Positions 20,000 through 29,949 of a stretch of 64,000 nucleotides of DNA are shown here, piece by piece. Location of the stretch: positions 62,001 to 126,000 of the forward strand of contig CAUDQR010000001.1 of assembly GCA_958451615.1 (NCBI GenBank), read 5' to 3'. Source of the DNA: an uncultured Collinsella sp. Lineage in GTDB: Bacteria > Actinomycetota > Coriobacteriia > Coriobacteriales > Coriobacteriaceae. Within the stretch, counting starts at the first letter, position 1, and each line of letters starts with the position of its first letter. A program made the translations under genes and the position numbers. The notes beneath the pieces are model-generated. The model did not search any database. It saw nothing but the letters and a program-made list of their open reading frames with translations, and had not been told where the DNA came from.

Positions 20000-21043
20000 T
20001 TAAAAGCCGTAACGGCGCGCAAATTCCTGGGCAAGCTGCGATACGTCGTCGCAGGCGTTGGCCCAGGGGGCAAAGTCGGGAGTATCCGAGATGATGCCGT
20101 CGGCCTCCCAAACTGCCTGATGCGAAAGGTCCCAGGGGTCGTGCGGTTCGGGCCGGCAGGGAAGGTACGGCGTCTGATACATGGGATTCAGCAAAAAGAA
20201 CGCGCCGCCCTCGCAGCGGTTGGCAAACTCGCGCAGCGCGCGTGTCGCCGGGCGTATCTTGTTTGTTTTGAACAACAGGATCGTGCGGGCGAGTAGGTAC
20301 CAGGGGGAATCCTCGAGGACATCGGCCCCCATCTGTTCCTCGAGCTGGTGGGCCAGGGCAAAAAAGCCGTCCTCGTCTTCCAGGCGAGCGAGGGCGAGTA
20401 GCACGGTGCCTGCAGCTCGGGTGGGATAGCCTTCCGCCTTAAGAACGCGGCGGGCATAGTTGGCGGCAGCACGGTAACGAGCGCTCGCCATGCACAGCTG
20501 CGAGATGGCCTCGAGCGTGTGGAGCCACCCGATTAAAGCCGGCTCGCTTACGGTGAGGTCGGCAGCTGTCACGCCGTCTGCCAGCACTCTGTTGGCCCAG
20601 TAGTGCGGGGCCTCCATGTCAAACCCGGGCACGCTTTGCTGCAAGTAATCGGCCGTGGTCGCCTCGAGCTTCATCAAGTCGCCTAGACAGGCGTCGACGG
20701 GCGTGTCCGCCAAAATGATGGCGAGCAGCTGGGCATCGAGGACATGCGCATCGATGCGGACGATCTTGAGCAGCTCATCGCGCATGTCATCGAACAGGCG
20801 GTTGCGCGTCTGCTCAAACTCCTCGTCGCTTCCCATGTCCTCGATGCGATGAAGCTCGTCGAGCAGGTGGCGGTGAACGCCGGCATAGGACAGCAGCGCC
20901 TGGGCGTGCTCGGTCTGCGCATACTTGTGAGGGTTGACGCTCACGTCGTTATGGACAAGCTCGCGTGCTGCATCGGTGAGTTCGGGGTGCGACGCAACAT
21001 AGGCGCGCTCCAGGTAGGCGGGGATGTAGACGCTCGGATCCAT
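20000..21043 (-). CDS. TPR-like helical repeat protein, copy 2
   Basis: 347 residues, all helical by composition, with no signal peptide or membrane segment. The central part (RYRAAANYARRVLKAEG, then VLLALARLEDEDGFFAL) aligns with the equivalent region of the gene before it, so the two look like paralogues. The C-terminus contains a conserved-looking DTPDFAPWANACDDVSQLA. Its ATG overlaps the upstream stop as TAATG. The pair precedes the MurT-GatD fusion by 45 nt and may be cotranscribed with it. Function unknown. Confidence 0.6.
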   Translation of the reverse strand: MDPSVYIPAYLERAYVASHPELTDAARELVHNDVSVNPHKYAQTEHAQALLSYAGVHRHLLDELHRIEDMGSDEEFEQTRNRLFDDMRDELLKIVRIDAHVLDAQLLAIILADTPVDACLGDLMKLEATTADYLQQSVPGFDMEAPHYWANRVLADGVTAADLTVSEPALIGWLHTLEAISQLCMASARYRAAANYARRVLKAEGYPTRAAGTVLLALARLEDEDGFFALAHQLEEQMGADVLEDSPWYLLARTILLFKTNKIRPATRALREFANRCEGGAFFLLNPMYQTPYLPCRPEPHDPWDLSHQAVWEADGIISDTPDFAPWANACDDVSQLAQEFARRYGF

Positions 21044-22119
21044 TAGAGGTCTCCTCCCTTAAACGGCAAGCCCTGCTCGGCCGCCCGCAGGATTCGTTCG
21101 TCGATCTGGGAACGCACGATGTCGTTGGTGGCGACCCAGGCGGCAAAGCTGGCGTTGTCGGGAGCGCCCAGGCCCTCCTGCAGTACCGGCGTCGCCTCGG
21201 ACAGTGCAAGGACGAGCTCGTCGGTGGAGCCTGCACCCACGTTGACGCGGGCATAGACGCCATCGGGAAACTCGGTTTGGAAGTAGAGCGCCTCGGCCGC
21301 GTGCGGACACGAGCGCGCAAGGATACGCAGGTAGTGCTCGGCGCCCTCGTAGTCCAGCTCGCGCCAGGTAGCGCTCATCAGTGCGATGAGCGTCCACGGG
21401 TCCAAGTCGCGCTCCGCATCTTTGGGGCGGCGGCGCAGCGGGGTATTCGCGAGATAGGGTACGGAGTGGGCGGAGCGAAATCTTTTGAGCTCCTCGGCGG
21501 GGTATTCGAGCTTTGCCATGGCGAGCATCGCGGTGTGGCGGACGCCGGCCGGATCGTTGGGGGCAAAGTCGAGGCTGCGGTTTGCGGCTTCGAGCGACAT
21601 GCGATAGCGGCCGCTAATGAGGGCGCGCGACGCAAGGGCGGCAAGCCAGCGCAGGTAGGGGCGGCGCATAAGGTCGCCAGCGGCCTCGCGCTCGTAGGGG
21701 TCCTGCGCCGAGGCGATTTTGAGTGCCAGGTCGTGCTCGACTTCATCGCGCTTAGATACCAAGTACTGTACGTACTCCTCGTTGGAGTTGGCGGTGAGGG
21801 CGGTCAGCATGCGCTGGGCGTCCCAGTTGGTGGGGTCGAGCGCGGCTGCCTCGCGAAGCATGTTCTCGGCAGCGCCCTCTTCTTGCTCTGCCTGGGTATC
21901 GTCAGGGATAAAGGGAATGCGGTAGTCGACAGCCTCGACCACCTTGGCAATGAGATGCCCGGCGCGGTCACGGTCGTGCACGATGAGCGGCGCGGGGTTG
22001 CGGGTGAATTGTTCCATCAGACGTTCTACGGCGGTGCCGTCGGTGAGCGGGATATTGTCGCGGCGCAAGGCCTCAAGAACGAGGCGATGGCAATCCTCTT
22101 GAATGGGATCGAATGCCAT
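21043..22119 (-). CDS. TPR-like helical repeat protein, copy 1
   Basis: 358 residues from MAFDPIQEDCHRLVLEALRR; AAGGAGG five bases upstream fixes the start. TPR-like helices are visible at AAALDPTNWDAQRML and GRYRMSLEAANRSLDFAPND. The C-terminal segment APDNASFAAWVATNDIV resembles the end of the following gene, supporting a duplication. No enzymatic motif. First gene of a coupled pair that leads into murT-gatD. Perhaps an adaptor, but nothing in the sequence shows a partner. Confidence 0.6.
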   Translation of the reverse strand: MAFDPIQEDCHRLVLEALRRDNIPLTDGTAVERLMEQFTRNPAPLIVHDRDRAGHLIAKVVEAVDYRIPFIPDDTQAEQEEGAAENMLREAAALDPTNWDAQRMLTALTANSNEEYVQYLVSKRDEVEHDLALKIASAQDPYEREAAGDLMRRPYLRWLAALASRALISGRYRMSLEAANRSLDFAPNDPAGVRHTAMLAMAKLEYPAEELKRFRSAHSVPYLANTPLRRRPKDAERDLDPWTLIALMSATWRELDYEGAEHYLRILARSCPHAAEALYFQTEFPDGVYARVNVGAGSTDELVLALSEATPVLQEGLGAPDNASFAAWVATNDIVRSQIDERILRAAEQGLPFKGGDL

Positions 22120-22619
22120 GGGGCCTCCTTTGCTGCGGTTAGGGTTCAAATGTCTCTATATAAGCTTCTAGTTTACCCGCATGTGGCACACCGGGGGTGC
22201 CGCACTTGGACTTGCACCTTTGCACCACGAAGACGGATGTCGCACAAATGTCGGCACCTTGGACGACCGAGTGGTATCACGGTGCCGCAAACGGTCGATT
22301 TTTGGCGGCGAACGGTGCATATTTTGGAGGGGCACCGTCCTGCCCGGGATATGTGGTCAACCTTGATAAAACGTTTGCCCAGCTTGGGGGTATGGATGCT
22401 GCACAAGGGTCTTCAGGGATAGAAAAAACGTTTCATCATTGGTAACTTTGGATGAATAACTGACCAACCAGAACGGTAGAATAGTGTTTGTCTGAGCGTT
22501 GAGACGTTTAGACATCGCGCATTGTCATCGCCGGCAACGCGCAAAACGGTCCTAACGGAGCCAATCGGGTGCTCCGTTATATACGCAAGTCTAAGAGGGG
22601 CTTGTTTAGGAGGCACAGT
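22120..22619. promoter_or_regulatory. 500-nt intergenic leader region of the iron alcohol dehydrogenase
   Basis: No gene is supported here. A TAGAAT -10 at 22477-22482 is plausible for the downstream gene but has no clear -35. A 7-bp hairpin, ACGGAGC / GCTCCGT (22555-22577), lies in the resulting leader 43 bases before the start codon. Nothing else is recognised. Confidence 0.35.
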
Positions 22620-23843
22620 ATGGGACGTTTTACCAATCCTCGCGATCTGTACTTTGGTGAGGGCGCTCGCCACGAGGTGAAGAACCTCAAGGGCAAGAAG
22701 GCCATCATCGTTTCTGGCGGCAGCTCTATGCGCCGCGGCGGGTTCCTGCAGGACGTCGAGAACGACCTTAAGGAAGGCGGTTTCGAGGTCAAGCTGTTCG
22801 AGGGCGTCGAGTCCGACCCGTCCATCGAGACGGTCATGAAGGGCGCCGAGGCCATGCGCGAGTTCGAGCCCGACTGGATTATCGCCATCGGCGGCGGCTC
22901 GCCCATCGATGCCGCTAAGGCCATGTGGGTCTTCTACGAGTATCCCGAGGAGTCCTTCGATAACATCATCCAGCCGTTCAGCTTCCCCGAGCTGCGTCAG
23001 AAGGCTCATTTCTGCGCCATCTCCTCTACCTCCGGCACCGCTACCGAGGTCACCGCGTTCTCCGTCATTACCGACTACGCCAAGGGCATCAAGTACCCGC
23101 TGGCCGACTTCAACATCACCCCTGATGTCGCCATCGTCGACCCCGAGCTCACCTACACCATGCCCGCCAAGCTGTGCGCCCACACCGGCATGGATGCTCT
23201 GACCCACTGCATGGAGGCCTACGTTTCCACCTGCGCCTCTATGTTCACCGACGCCAACGCCCTGCACGGCATCCGCGAGATCGTCGAGTGGCTGCCCAAG
23301 TCCTATGCTGGCGACCATGAGGCCCGTCAGCACATGCACGAGGCTCAGTGCATCGCCGGTATCGCCTTCTCCTCGGGCCTGCTCGGCATCGTTCACTCCA
23401 TGGCTCACAAGACCGGTGCTGCCTTCGAGAACGGCCACATCATCCACGGTGCCGCTAACGCCATGTACCTGGGCAAGGTAATCCAGTGGAACTCCAAGGA
23501 CCCGCGTGCTGCTGAGCGTTACGCTTACGTGGCCAAGGAGATCCTGCACCTTCCCGGCGAGACCAACGAGGAGCTCATCGCTGCGCTCGTCCAGAAGATT
23601 CGCGATCTCAACGACCAGCTCAACATTCCGCAGTCCATCAAGGATTACGCGAATGGTGGCGTGAAGGTCGACGCCGAGAACCCGCAGATGGTTTCCGAGG
23701 AGGAGTTCCTCGCCAAGCTGCCCGAGATCGCTGCGAACGCCGAGACCGACGCCTGCACGCCCGAGAACCCGCGTGAGACCAAGGCTGCCGACTTCGAGAA
23801 GATCCTCAAGGCCTGCTACTACGACACCGACATCGATTTCTAA
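22620..23843 (+). CDS. Iron-containing alcohol dehydrogenase
   Basis: 407 residues with TAGGAGG before the ATG. Family signatures are the nucleotide-binding GGGSPIDAAKA, the SSTSGTATEVT loop, and the metal ligands in HTGMDALTHCMEAY and HSMAHKTGAAFENGHIIHG. These enzymes use NAD(P)H and Fe or Zn to interconvert alcohols and aldehydes in fermentation. Relatives reduce butyraldehyde, 1,3-propanediol precursors or 4-hydroxybutyrate semialdehyde. The substrate cannot be read from sequence. Very strong C-ending codon bias suggests high expression. Followed by a strong terminator. Confidence 0.9.
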   Translation: MGRFTNPRDLYFGEGARHEVKNLKGKKAIIVSGGSSMRRGGFLQDVENDLKEGGFEVKLFEGVESDPSIETVMKGAEAMREFEPDWIIAIGGGSPIDAAKAMWVFYEYPEESFDNIIQPFSFPELRQKAHFCAISSTSGTATEVTAFSVITDYAKGIKYPLADFNITPDVAIVDPELTYTMPAKLCAHTGMDALTHCMEAYVSTCASMFTDANALHGIREIVEWLPKSYAGDHEARQHMHEAQCIAGIAFSSGLLGIVHSMAHKTGAAFENGHIIHGAANAMYLGKVIQWNSKDPRAAERYAYVAKEILHLPGETNEELIAALVQKIRDLNDQLNIPQSIKDYANGGVKVDAENPQMVSEEEFLAKLPEIAANAETDACTPENPRETKAADFEKILKACYYDTDIDF

Positions 23844-23865
23844 TCGACTCTTGTTATCGTAACGA

Positions 23866-23906
23866 GGGGCTCCGCACGTATCCGTACGGAGCCCCTTTCT
23901 TTTTTC
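23866..23906 (+). terminator. Terminator of the iron alcohol dehydrogenase
   Basis: GGGGCTCCG pairs with CGGAGCCCC around a smaller ACG / CGT stem, followed by TTTCTTTTTT. Confidence 0.9.
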
Positions 23907-23926
23907 TTTTAGAGAATGGGATAGTT

Positions 23927-25027
23927 ATGGCTGCAATTTTCAATAGCCCCAGCAAGTACATCCAGGGTCCGGACGAGCTCGCCAAGCTCGGCTCCTATGT
24001 CGAGCCGCTCGGCGCTAAGGCCCTCGTCATCGTGACGCCTTCGGGCAAGAAGCGCGTCGGTGCCAAGATCGAGGGTGGTTTTGCCGAGGCTAAGGCCGAG
24101 CTGCTGTTTGAGGACTTTAACGGCGAGTGCTCCAAGAGCGAGGTCGATCGCCTGGTTGCGCTCGCGCGCGACAACGGCTGCGACATCATCGTCGGCGTCG
24201 GTGGCGGCAAGATCCTCGACACCGCCAAGGCCGTCGCCTACTACCTGGAGTCCCCGGTCATCATTTGCCCCACCATCGCTTCGACCGATGCCCCGTGCTC
24301 GGCGCTCTCCGTGCTCTATACCGATGACGGCCAGTTCGATAAGTACCTGTTCCTTAAGGCGAACCCCAATATCGTTCTTATGGATACGACGGTTATCGCG
24401 GCGAGCCCGGTACGCCTGACGGTGGCAGGTATGGGCGATGCGCTCGCAACCTACTTTGAGGCCCAGGCGACGCACGATGCCGACGGTGGCACCTGCGCTG
24501 GTGGCAAAGGCGGCATGGCCGGTCTGGCGCTTGCCAAGCTCTGCTACGAGACGCTTATGGCCGATGGCGTCAAGGCCAAGGTCGCGCTGGAGAAGGGTGC
24601 GCTCACGCCTGCCGTCGAGCATATCATCGAGGCCAATACGCTGCTTTCGGGCATTGGCTTTGAGAGCTCGGGCCTTGCTGCTGCTCATGCCATCCACAAT
24701 GGCCTGACGATGCTGCCCGAGTGCCACGGCATGTATCACGGCGAGAAGGTCGCCTTTGGCACCATCGTTCAGCTGGTTCTCGAGGATGCTCCGACTGAGA
24801 AACTCGAGGAAGTCTTGGGCTTCTGCATTGAGCTGGGCCTGCCGGTCACGATGAAGGAACTTGGCGTTGCCGAGCTTACGCGCGAGCAGGCCATGATTGT
24901 TGCCGAGGCCGCCTGCGCGCCCGATGACACCATGTGCAACATGCCGTTTGAGGTGACGCCCGAGATGGTCGCAAACGCCATCCTGGGTGCCGACGCGCTG
25001 GGTCACTACTACCTTATGGATGAGTAA
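23927..25027 (+). CDS. gldA: Glycerol dehydrogenase
   Basis: 366 residues, typical GldA length. The NAD site is GVGGGKILDTAKA, the conserved ICPTIASTDAPCSALSVLY follows, and the metal ligands are Asp in GMGDALATYFEA, His in SSGLAAAHAIHNG and His in MYHGEKVAFG. It oxidises glycerol to dihydroxyacetone with NAD+, in the cytoplasm. A related gene follows 147 nt on, separated by a terminator and a palindromic repeat, so the two are probably transcribed separately. Confidence 0.92.
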   Translation: MAAIFNSPSKYIQGPDELAKLGSYVEPLGAKALVIVTPSGKKRVGAKIEGGFAEAKAELLFEDFNGECSKSEVDRLVALARDNGCDIIVGVGGGKILDTAKAVAYYLESPVIICPTIASTDAPCSALSVLYTDDGQFDKYLFLKANPNIVLMDTTVIAASPVRLTVAGMGDALATYFEAQATHDADGGTCAGGKGGMAGLALAKLCYETLMADGVKAKVALEKGALTPAVEHIIEANTLLSGIGFESSGLAAAHAIHNGLTMLPECHGMYHGEKVAFGTIVQLVLEDAPTEKLEEVLGFCIELGLPVTMKELGVAELTREQAMIVAEAACAPDDTMCNMPFEVTPEMVANAILGADALGHYYLMDE

Positions 25028-25039
25028 ATCAAGCTAAGG

Positions 25040-25075
25040 AAGGGACAAAGCCAGCAGACGGCTTTGCCCCTTTTT
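25040..25075 (+). terminator. Terminator of gldA
   Basis: AAAGCC / GGCTTT with flanking GGGAC / GCCCC pairing around the loop AGCAGAC, followed by TTTTT. Confidence 0.85.
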
Positions 25076-25080
25076 GCTAT

Positions 25081-25143
25081 GGTGCAAACCAACCTGACCC
25101 CATCGCACCAAGTTGGTGCAAAGGGGTCAGGTTACTTTGCACC
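25081..25143. repeat. Nested palindromic repeat between the two dehydrogenase genes
   Basis: GGTGCAAA / TTTGCACC and AACCTGACCCC / GGGGTCAGGTT form a 63-bp inverted repeat. An inner perfect palindrome, GCACCAAGTTGGTGC (25105-25119), sits at its tip. It has no T-run and resembles the CAAAGGGG-containing hairpins at 17736 and 62290. Confidence 0.75.
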
Positions 25144-25174
25144 AATCGTTGTTTGATGAAGGGCGGATTCTCGT

Positions 25175-26242
25175 ATGGCGCTTCCTATGGTTTACGGCGG
25201 TCCCGGTCGGTATGTTCAGGGGCCGGGCGAACTTTCGCGTCAGGGCAGGTATTTGTCATGGTTGGGCTGCGCTGCCTATGTCTTGTTTGACCAGGGCACC
25301 GAGGATCGGCTGTGCAGGCAGATTGTCGATGGATTTCTGGACGACGATCTAAGCGAGCCGTTCTTTAAAATTTACAACGGTCCGTGTACGGAAGAGGCTG
25401 TTGCCGAAATGGCTAAGGAAGCCCAGGCTGAGTATTGCGACATGGTGGTGGGTATTGGCGGTGGCAAGATGCTCGATATCGCCAAGGCAGTAGCGTTTTA
25501 TGCCGAGTTGCCGTTGTGCGTATGTCCCACGGCGGCCTCAATGGATGGTCCGTGCAGCGCGATTTCGGTGCTGTATCACGAGGACGGGTCGTTCGACCGC
25601 TACCTGATGCTCGAGAAGAATCCAGATCTGGTCGTGGTCGATACCAACGTGGTCGCAGCGGCCCCACTGCGTATGACGGTCGCTGGTATGGGCGATGCGC
25701 TGGCAACGTACTTCGAGGCGCGTTCGTGCGCCGCGGCGCACGGCGCCAACGAGCACGGTGGCGCGCCGGGGCACTTGGCTCTGGTTGCGGCTCGTGCCTG
25801 CTACGACACACTTATGGAGTGCGGTGTCGCTGCCAAGCGCGATCTCAAAAAGGGGCGTACGTCGCCAGCGGTTGAACGCCTGATCGAGTGCAATATTTTG
25901 CTCTCGGGTGTCGGCTTTGAGAGTGGCGGCTTGGCGTTGGCGCATGCCATCGCCAACGGGCTGACGATTCTGCCCGAGTGCAAGGCCATGCATGGTGAGG
26001 CCGTGGCATTTGGTCTGGTGGTGCAGCTGCGCCTGGAGCGTGCACCCGAGCTTGATCAGGTGCTCGAGTTTTGCCAGCGCGTCGGTCTGCCGACGACGCT
26101 TGAGGAGCTGGGGCTTGATGAGATTACCGATGCCGATTTGCTGAGCGTTGCTGACGCAACTTTTAAGAACGAGCGCAACATGGCCAACGAACAGACAAAG
26201 GTGACCAGGCAAAAGCTCGTGCAGCTCATGTGCGAGGCATAG
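25175..26242 (+). CDS. Glycerol dehydrogenase-family paralogue
   Basis: 355 residues, alignable with the preceding gldA throughout: GIGGGKMLDIAKA, CPTAASMDGPCSAISVLY, GMGDALATYFEA, ESGGLALAHAIANG and CKAMHGEAVAFG keep the NAD site and all three metal ligands. The N-terminal 90 residues are more divergent (a cysteine-rich WLGCAAYVLF). It is therefore likely an active NAD-dependent polyol dehydrogenase with a different substrate from gldA. The ribosome site (AAGGGCGG) is rather far from the ATG. Confidence 0.8.
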   Translation: MALPMVYGGPGRYVQGPGELSRQGRYLSWLGCAAYVLFDQGTEDRLCRQIVDGFLDDDLSEPFFKIYNGPCTEEAVAEMAKEAQAEYCDMVVGIGGGKMLDIAKAVAFYAELPLCVCPTAASMDGPCSAISVLYHEDGSFDRYLMLEKNPDLVVVDTNVVAAAPLRMTVAGMGDALATYFEARSCAAAHGANEHGGAPGHLALVAARACYDTLMECGVAAKRDLKKGRTSPAVERLIECNILLSGVGFESGGLALAHAIANGLTILPECKAMHGEAVAFGLVVQLRLERAPELDQVLEFCQRVGLPTTLEELGLDEITDADLLSVADATFKNERNMANEQTKVTRQKLVQLMCEA

Positions 26243-26393
26243 TTTGGCGCTTGATTGGCCTTGTGCAATCGAGGCGGCGATAGGCCATGGGCTATTTGCC
26301 GCAAAGATGCTCCGCGTGTAATTTGCCCGAGGCGTGGGCCGATAGCGTATCATTATCTCTTGCTTGTTTGCACTGCTCAGGGAGGGGCCGCGC

Positions 26394-27647
26394 ATGGCGC
26401 AGGAACACGATCTGTTTGATGACATTATCGAGATCAGCAAGGGTTTCGACTTTCTTAAAAACCCGCTTGGCGGTGTGACCGATGCGCTCGATCCGTCGGC
26501 GCCGCAGTGGAATCCTGCTGACTACAAGGAGCGTCCGCGCGGCAACACCATTCCGTGCTTGACCTGCAAAAACGAAAAGAGTGGCTGCACCGCGTGCATG
26601 GACGTGTGCCCGGTCAACGCCATCGAGGTCGAGGAAGATGCCATCGAGATCCTCGATTCCTGTCGCAAGTGTGGCCTGTGCGCCGCTGCCTGTCCGACTG
26701 AGGCGATCATCTCGCCGCGCCTGGCGCCCAAAAACCTGTATGACGACATTGTCTCGGCGGCTACAAGTCACGAGACCGCCTACGTTACCTGCACGCGCGC
26801 CCTTAAGCGCATGCCGCGCGAGAACGAGGTCGTCGTTGCCTGCGTGGGCGATATTACAGCCGAGACCTGGTTCTCGGTGCTGGCCGACTATCCCAACGTG
26901 AGTGTGTATCTGCCGCTGGGCGTGTGCGATAAATGCCGCAACACCGGTGGCGAGGACATGCTGGGCGAGGCGATTGCGAAGGCCGAGGAATGGGCTGGTA
27001 CGGGTATGGGCCTGGAGGTCGACCCCAAGAGCCTCAAATGCCATAAGCGCCGCGAGTACGAGCGCAAGGAATACATGGAAAAGATCGCCCGTACCACGGG
27101 CCTGACCGTGACCAAACTCAATCCGGCGACGGCGGCACTGGCTTCGGTGACGCAGAAGCTCAAAGCCCATCGCCATCAGATCACCCAGCTGGAGCGCACG
27201 CTCAACACCATGTGCGGCACCACGACGACCAAGCGTCGCCGTTCGCTCACCCATGGGCGCCAGCTGGTGCTCTCGACGCTGCAAAACCACCCCGAGCTTG
27301 CCCAGAACATGCAGGTGAGCACGCCGGAGTGCGATTTTGACAAGTGCACGTCGTGCGGCGAGTGCGTTAACGCGTGTCCCACGTCCGCCTGCGATTTGGT
27401 GGGAAGCGGTCGCTTTGCACTGGAGTCCACGTATTGTTTGGGTTGCGGAGCCTGCGTCAAGGTTTGTCCCGAACATGCGCTCAAGCTGGTCGAACACGAT
27501 GCGTCCAATCTGGTCGTCGCCGATCCCGAGGCCGAGGAAAAGGCCGCCCAGAAGGCGAAGGCTCACGAGGAGGCCGAGAAGGTCAAGGCCGAGGCAAAGG
27601 CCAAGCTCGATAAGATGCTCGATCAGGTGGAAAAGCTCGCAGACTAG
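26394..27647 (+). CDS. Multi-cluster 4Fe-4S ferredoxin-like protein
   Basis: 417 residues from MAQEHDLFDDIIEISKGFDF with GGGAGGGG before the ATG. Two separate ferredoxin modules are visible. An N-terminal one (CxxCx6CxxCxxxCP then CRKCGLCAAACP, about 50-105) is followed by a C-terminal one (CTSCGECVNACP and CLGCGACVKVCP, about 320-370), enough for four clusters. Between them is a domain with VCDKCRNTGGEDMLG. The last 40 residues are a Lys/Ala/Glu-rich helix. It is probably a cytoplasmic electron carrier or subunit of an unidentified oxidoreductase. No partner enzyme is adjacent. Confidence 0.75.
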   Translation: MAQEHDLFDDIIEISKGFDFLKNPLGGVTDALDPSAPQWNPADYKERPRGNTIPCLTCKNEKSGCTACMDVCPVNAIEVEEDAIEILDSCRKCGLCAAACPTEAIISPRLAPKNLYDDIVSAATSHETAYVTCTRALKRMPRENEVVVACVGDITAETWFSVLADYPNVSVYLPLGVCDKCRNTGGEDMLGEAIAKAEEWAGTGMGLEVDPKSLKCHKRREYERKEYMEKIARTTGLTVTKLNPATAALASVTQKLKAHRHQITQLERTLNTMCGTTTTKRRRSLTHGRQLVLSTLQNHPELAQNMQVSTPECDFDKCTSCGECVNACPTSACDLVGSGRFALESTYCLGCGACVKVCPEHALKLVEHDASNLVVADPEAEEKAAQKAKAHEEAEKVKAEAKAKLDKMLDQVEKLAD

Positions 27648-27761
27648 TCAGCGACCCCTATCTCTGCTTCATTCGTGCCGCCGTGGCGTCCGGGTTCGCC
27701 TGGATGCTGCGGCGGCGCTATACTTATGCAGTTTGAAGTACCTGTATCAAAAGGAGCTGTC

Positions 27762-28838
<1,077 letters not shown>

Positions 28839-28849
28839 GGACGACGCAT

Positions 28850-29233
28850 ATGTTTAAATATGGCAAAAAAGCTGGCTACATGGGTATTGCGTTGCTCGTA
28901 CTTGCGGTGATTCCGCTGGTGGTCGCAGCGTGTGTTATCCCCAACATTGGTCCCGAGGTGGCAACGAAGTTTAACGCGGCCGGTGAGGTGACGCGCTGGG
29001 GCAAGAGCTACGAGCTGCTGGCACTGCCGGTGCTCAACCTGCTGCTGAGCGTGGCGACGTACTTTACGGCAGGACGCCAGGCTAAAAACAATGATGACTC
29101 CGCCGCCATGGCGCGCATCGTGTGCGAGCGCTACCTGCGAAACGGCTGCATCACGGGCGTGTTCCTCAACGTAATCAACGTCTACTTTATGTATTCGGCG
29201 ATAACCGGCACGGGCTTTGGCTTTGGTTTCTAG
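28850..29233 (+). CDS. Small membrane protein, DUF1648/SdpI-like
   Basis: 127 residues with AAGGA eight bases before the ATG. A membrane helix at about 10-32 is followed by the DUF1648-like extracytoplasmic stretch (ATKFNAAGEVTRWGKS), then a helix at about 52-70 and one near 100-122. It lies 11 nt after ychF and is likely read through with it. The family includes SdpI-type immunity proteins and uncharacterised transport-like proteins. The glycine/phenylalanine-rich C-terminus is unremarkable. Function unknown. Confidence 0.65.
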   Translation: MFKYGKKAGYMGIALLVLAVIPLVVAACVIPNIGPEVATKFNAAGEVTRWGKSYELLALPVLNLLLSVATYFTAGRQAKNNDDSAAMARIVCERYLRNGCITGVFLNVINVYFMYSAITGTGFGFGF

Positions 29234-29242
29234 CTTGTCCTT

Positions 29243-29632
29243 TTAGGCAACGAGCCTGCACGCATATTCAATGGCTGCTGCGAGGCCGCCGCTCGATCGT
29301 GGTTTAAAGACCATGTCGGCGGCGGCCTCGTTTTCGTATCCGGCGCCGCGAAGGGCGAGCGCGATACCGGCTTCTAAAAGGAGCGGCAGGCCGCGTTGGC
29401 TGGTTGCGATTACGGCAGCCTGATTGAGCGAGCAGCTGTGCGCTTGGCATTGGATGGCAAGTTCGCCTTGCGCCGGGCAAGGGACCAGAACGGCGGCGAC
29501 GCGACTTGATAGTAATGCAAATGCTGTGCGCTCATCGGGCGAAAGGCATTCGGCTTCAACGACGACGAGCTTGGGCGGTGCGCTGTTTGTGCGAAGCGTG
29601 GCTCGGTACATGCGGACCGAAGAACCCGACAT
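29243..29632 (-). CDS. Hypothetical protein
   Basis: 129 residues from the ATG of MSGSSVRMYRATLRTNSAPP; AGGAG seven bases upstream fixes this start. The composition suggests an alpha/beta fold (KLVVVEAECLSPDE, AAVLVPCPAQGELAI). Several cysteines are present but no recognised motif. It converges on the small membrane gene and is divergent from an XRE regulator across a perfect 26-bp palindrome, so it is probably controlled by that regulator. Not recognised. Confidence 0.5.
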   Translation of the reverse strand: MSGSSVRMYRATLRTNSAPPKLVVVEAECLSPDERTAFALLSSRVAAVLVPCPAQGELAIQCQAHSCSLNQAAVIATSQRGLPLLLEAGIALALRGAGYENEAAADMVFKPRSSGGLAAAIEYACRLVA

Positions 29633-29654
29633 AGAAAACTCCTGTGTATTCGGC

Positions 29655-29680
29655 AAAACGTAAACTATAGTTTACGTTTT
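29655..29680. promoter_or_regulatory. Perfect 26-bp palindrome between divergent genes
   Basis: Each arm reads AAAACGTAAACTA, the two meeting without a spacer. The position, 22 bases from one start codon and 28 from the other, is that of a shared operator, probably for the XRE protein. Confidence 0.65.
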
Positions 29681-29708
29681 TGTTCAGCTCCATTTCAAAC
29701 TCGGCTGC

Positions 29709-29927
29709 ATGGACGAACGTGCGAAACAGATTCTTGGCAGGCGGGTCGAAGAGACACGCAGGGACCTTGGTATCTCCAAGGTTGATTTTTGTGTGGCGAC
29801 AGGAATCAGCCGACCCTACCTCGACCGAATCGAAGATGGGACGGCAAATTTCACGCTCAAGGTTCTATTTAAGATCGCGCCCGCACTCGGCATGACGGTG
29901 TCAGAGCTTCTCGAGGGGATCGAATAG
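29709..29927 (+). CDS. XRE-family DNA-binding protein
   Basis: 72 residues that are almost wholly one Cro/C1-type helix-turn-helix domain (VEETRRDLGISKVDFCVATGISRPYLDRIEDG, about residues 13-45; C-terminal MTVSELLEGIE). No ligand or oligomerisation domain is attached. It probably binds the palindrome just upstream and regulates itself and the divergent gene. The ribosome binding site is poor, which suggests low expression. Convergent with ansA 22 nt downstream. Confidence 0.8.
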   Translation: MDERAKQILGRRVEETRRDLGISKVDFCVATGISRPYLDRIEDGTANFTLKVLFKIAPALGMTVSELLEGIE

Positions 29928-29949
29928 GGGATACCCGTCGACAACTGAA

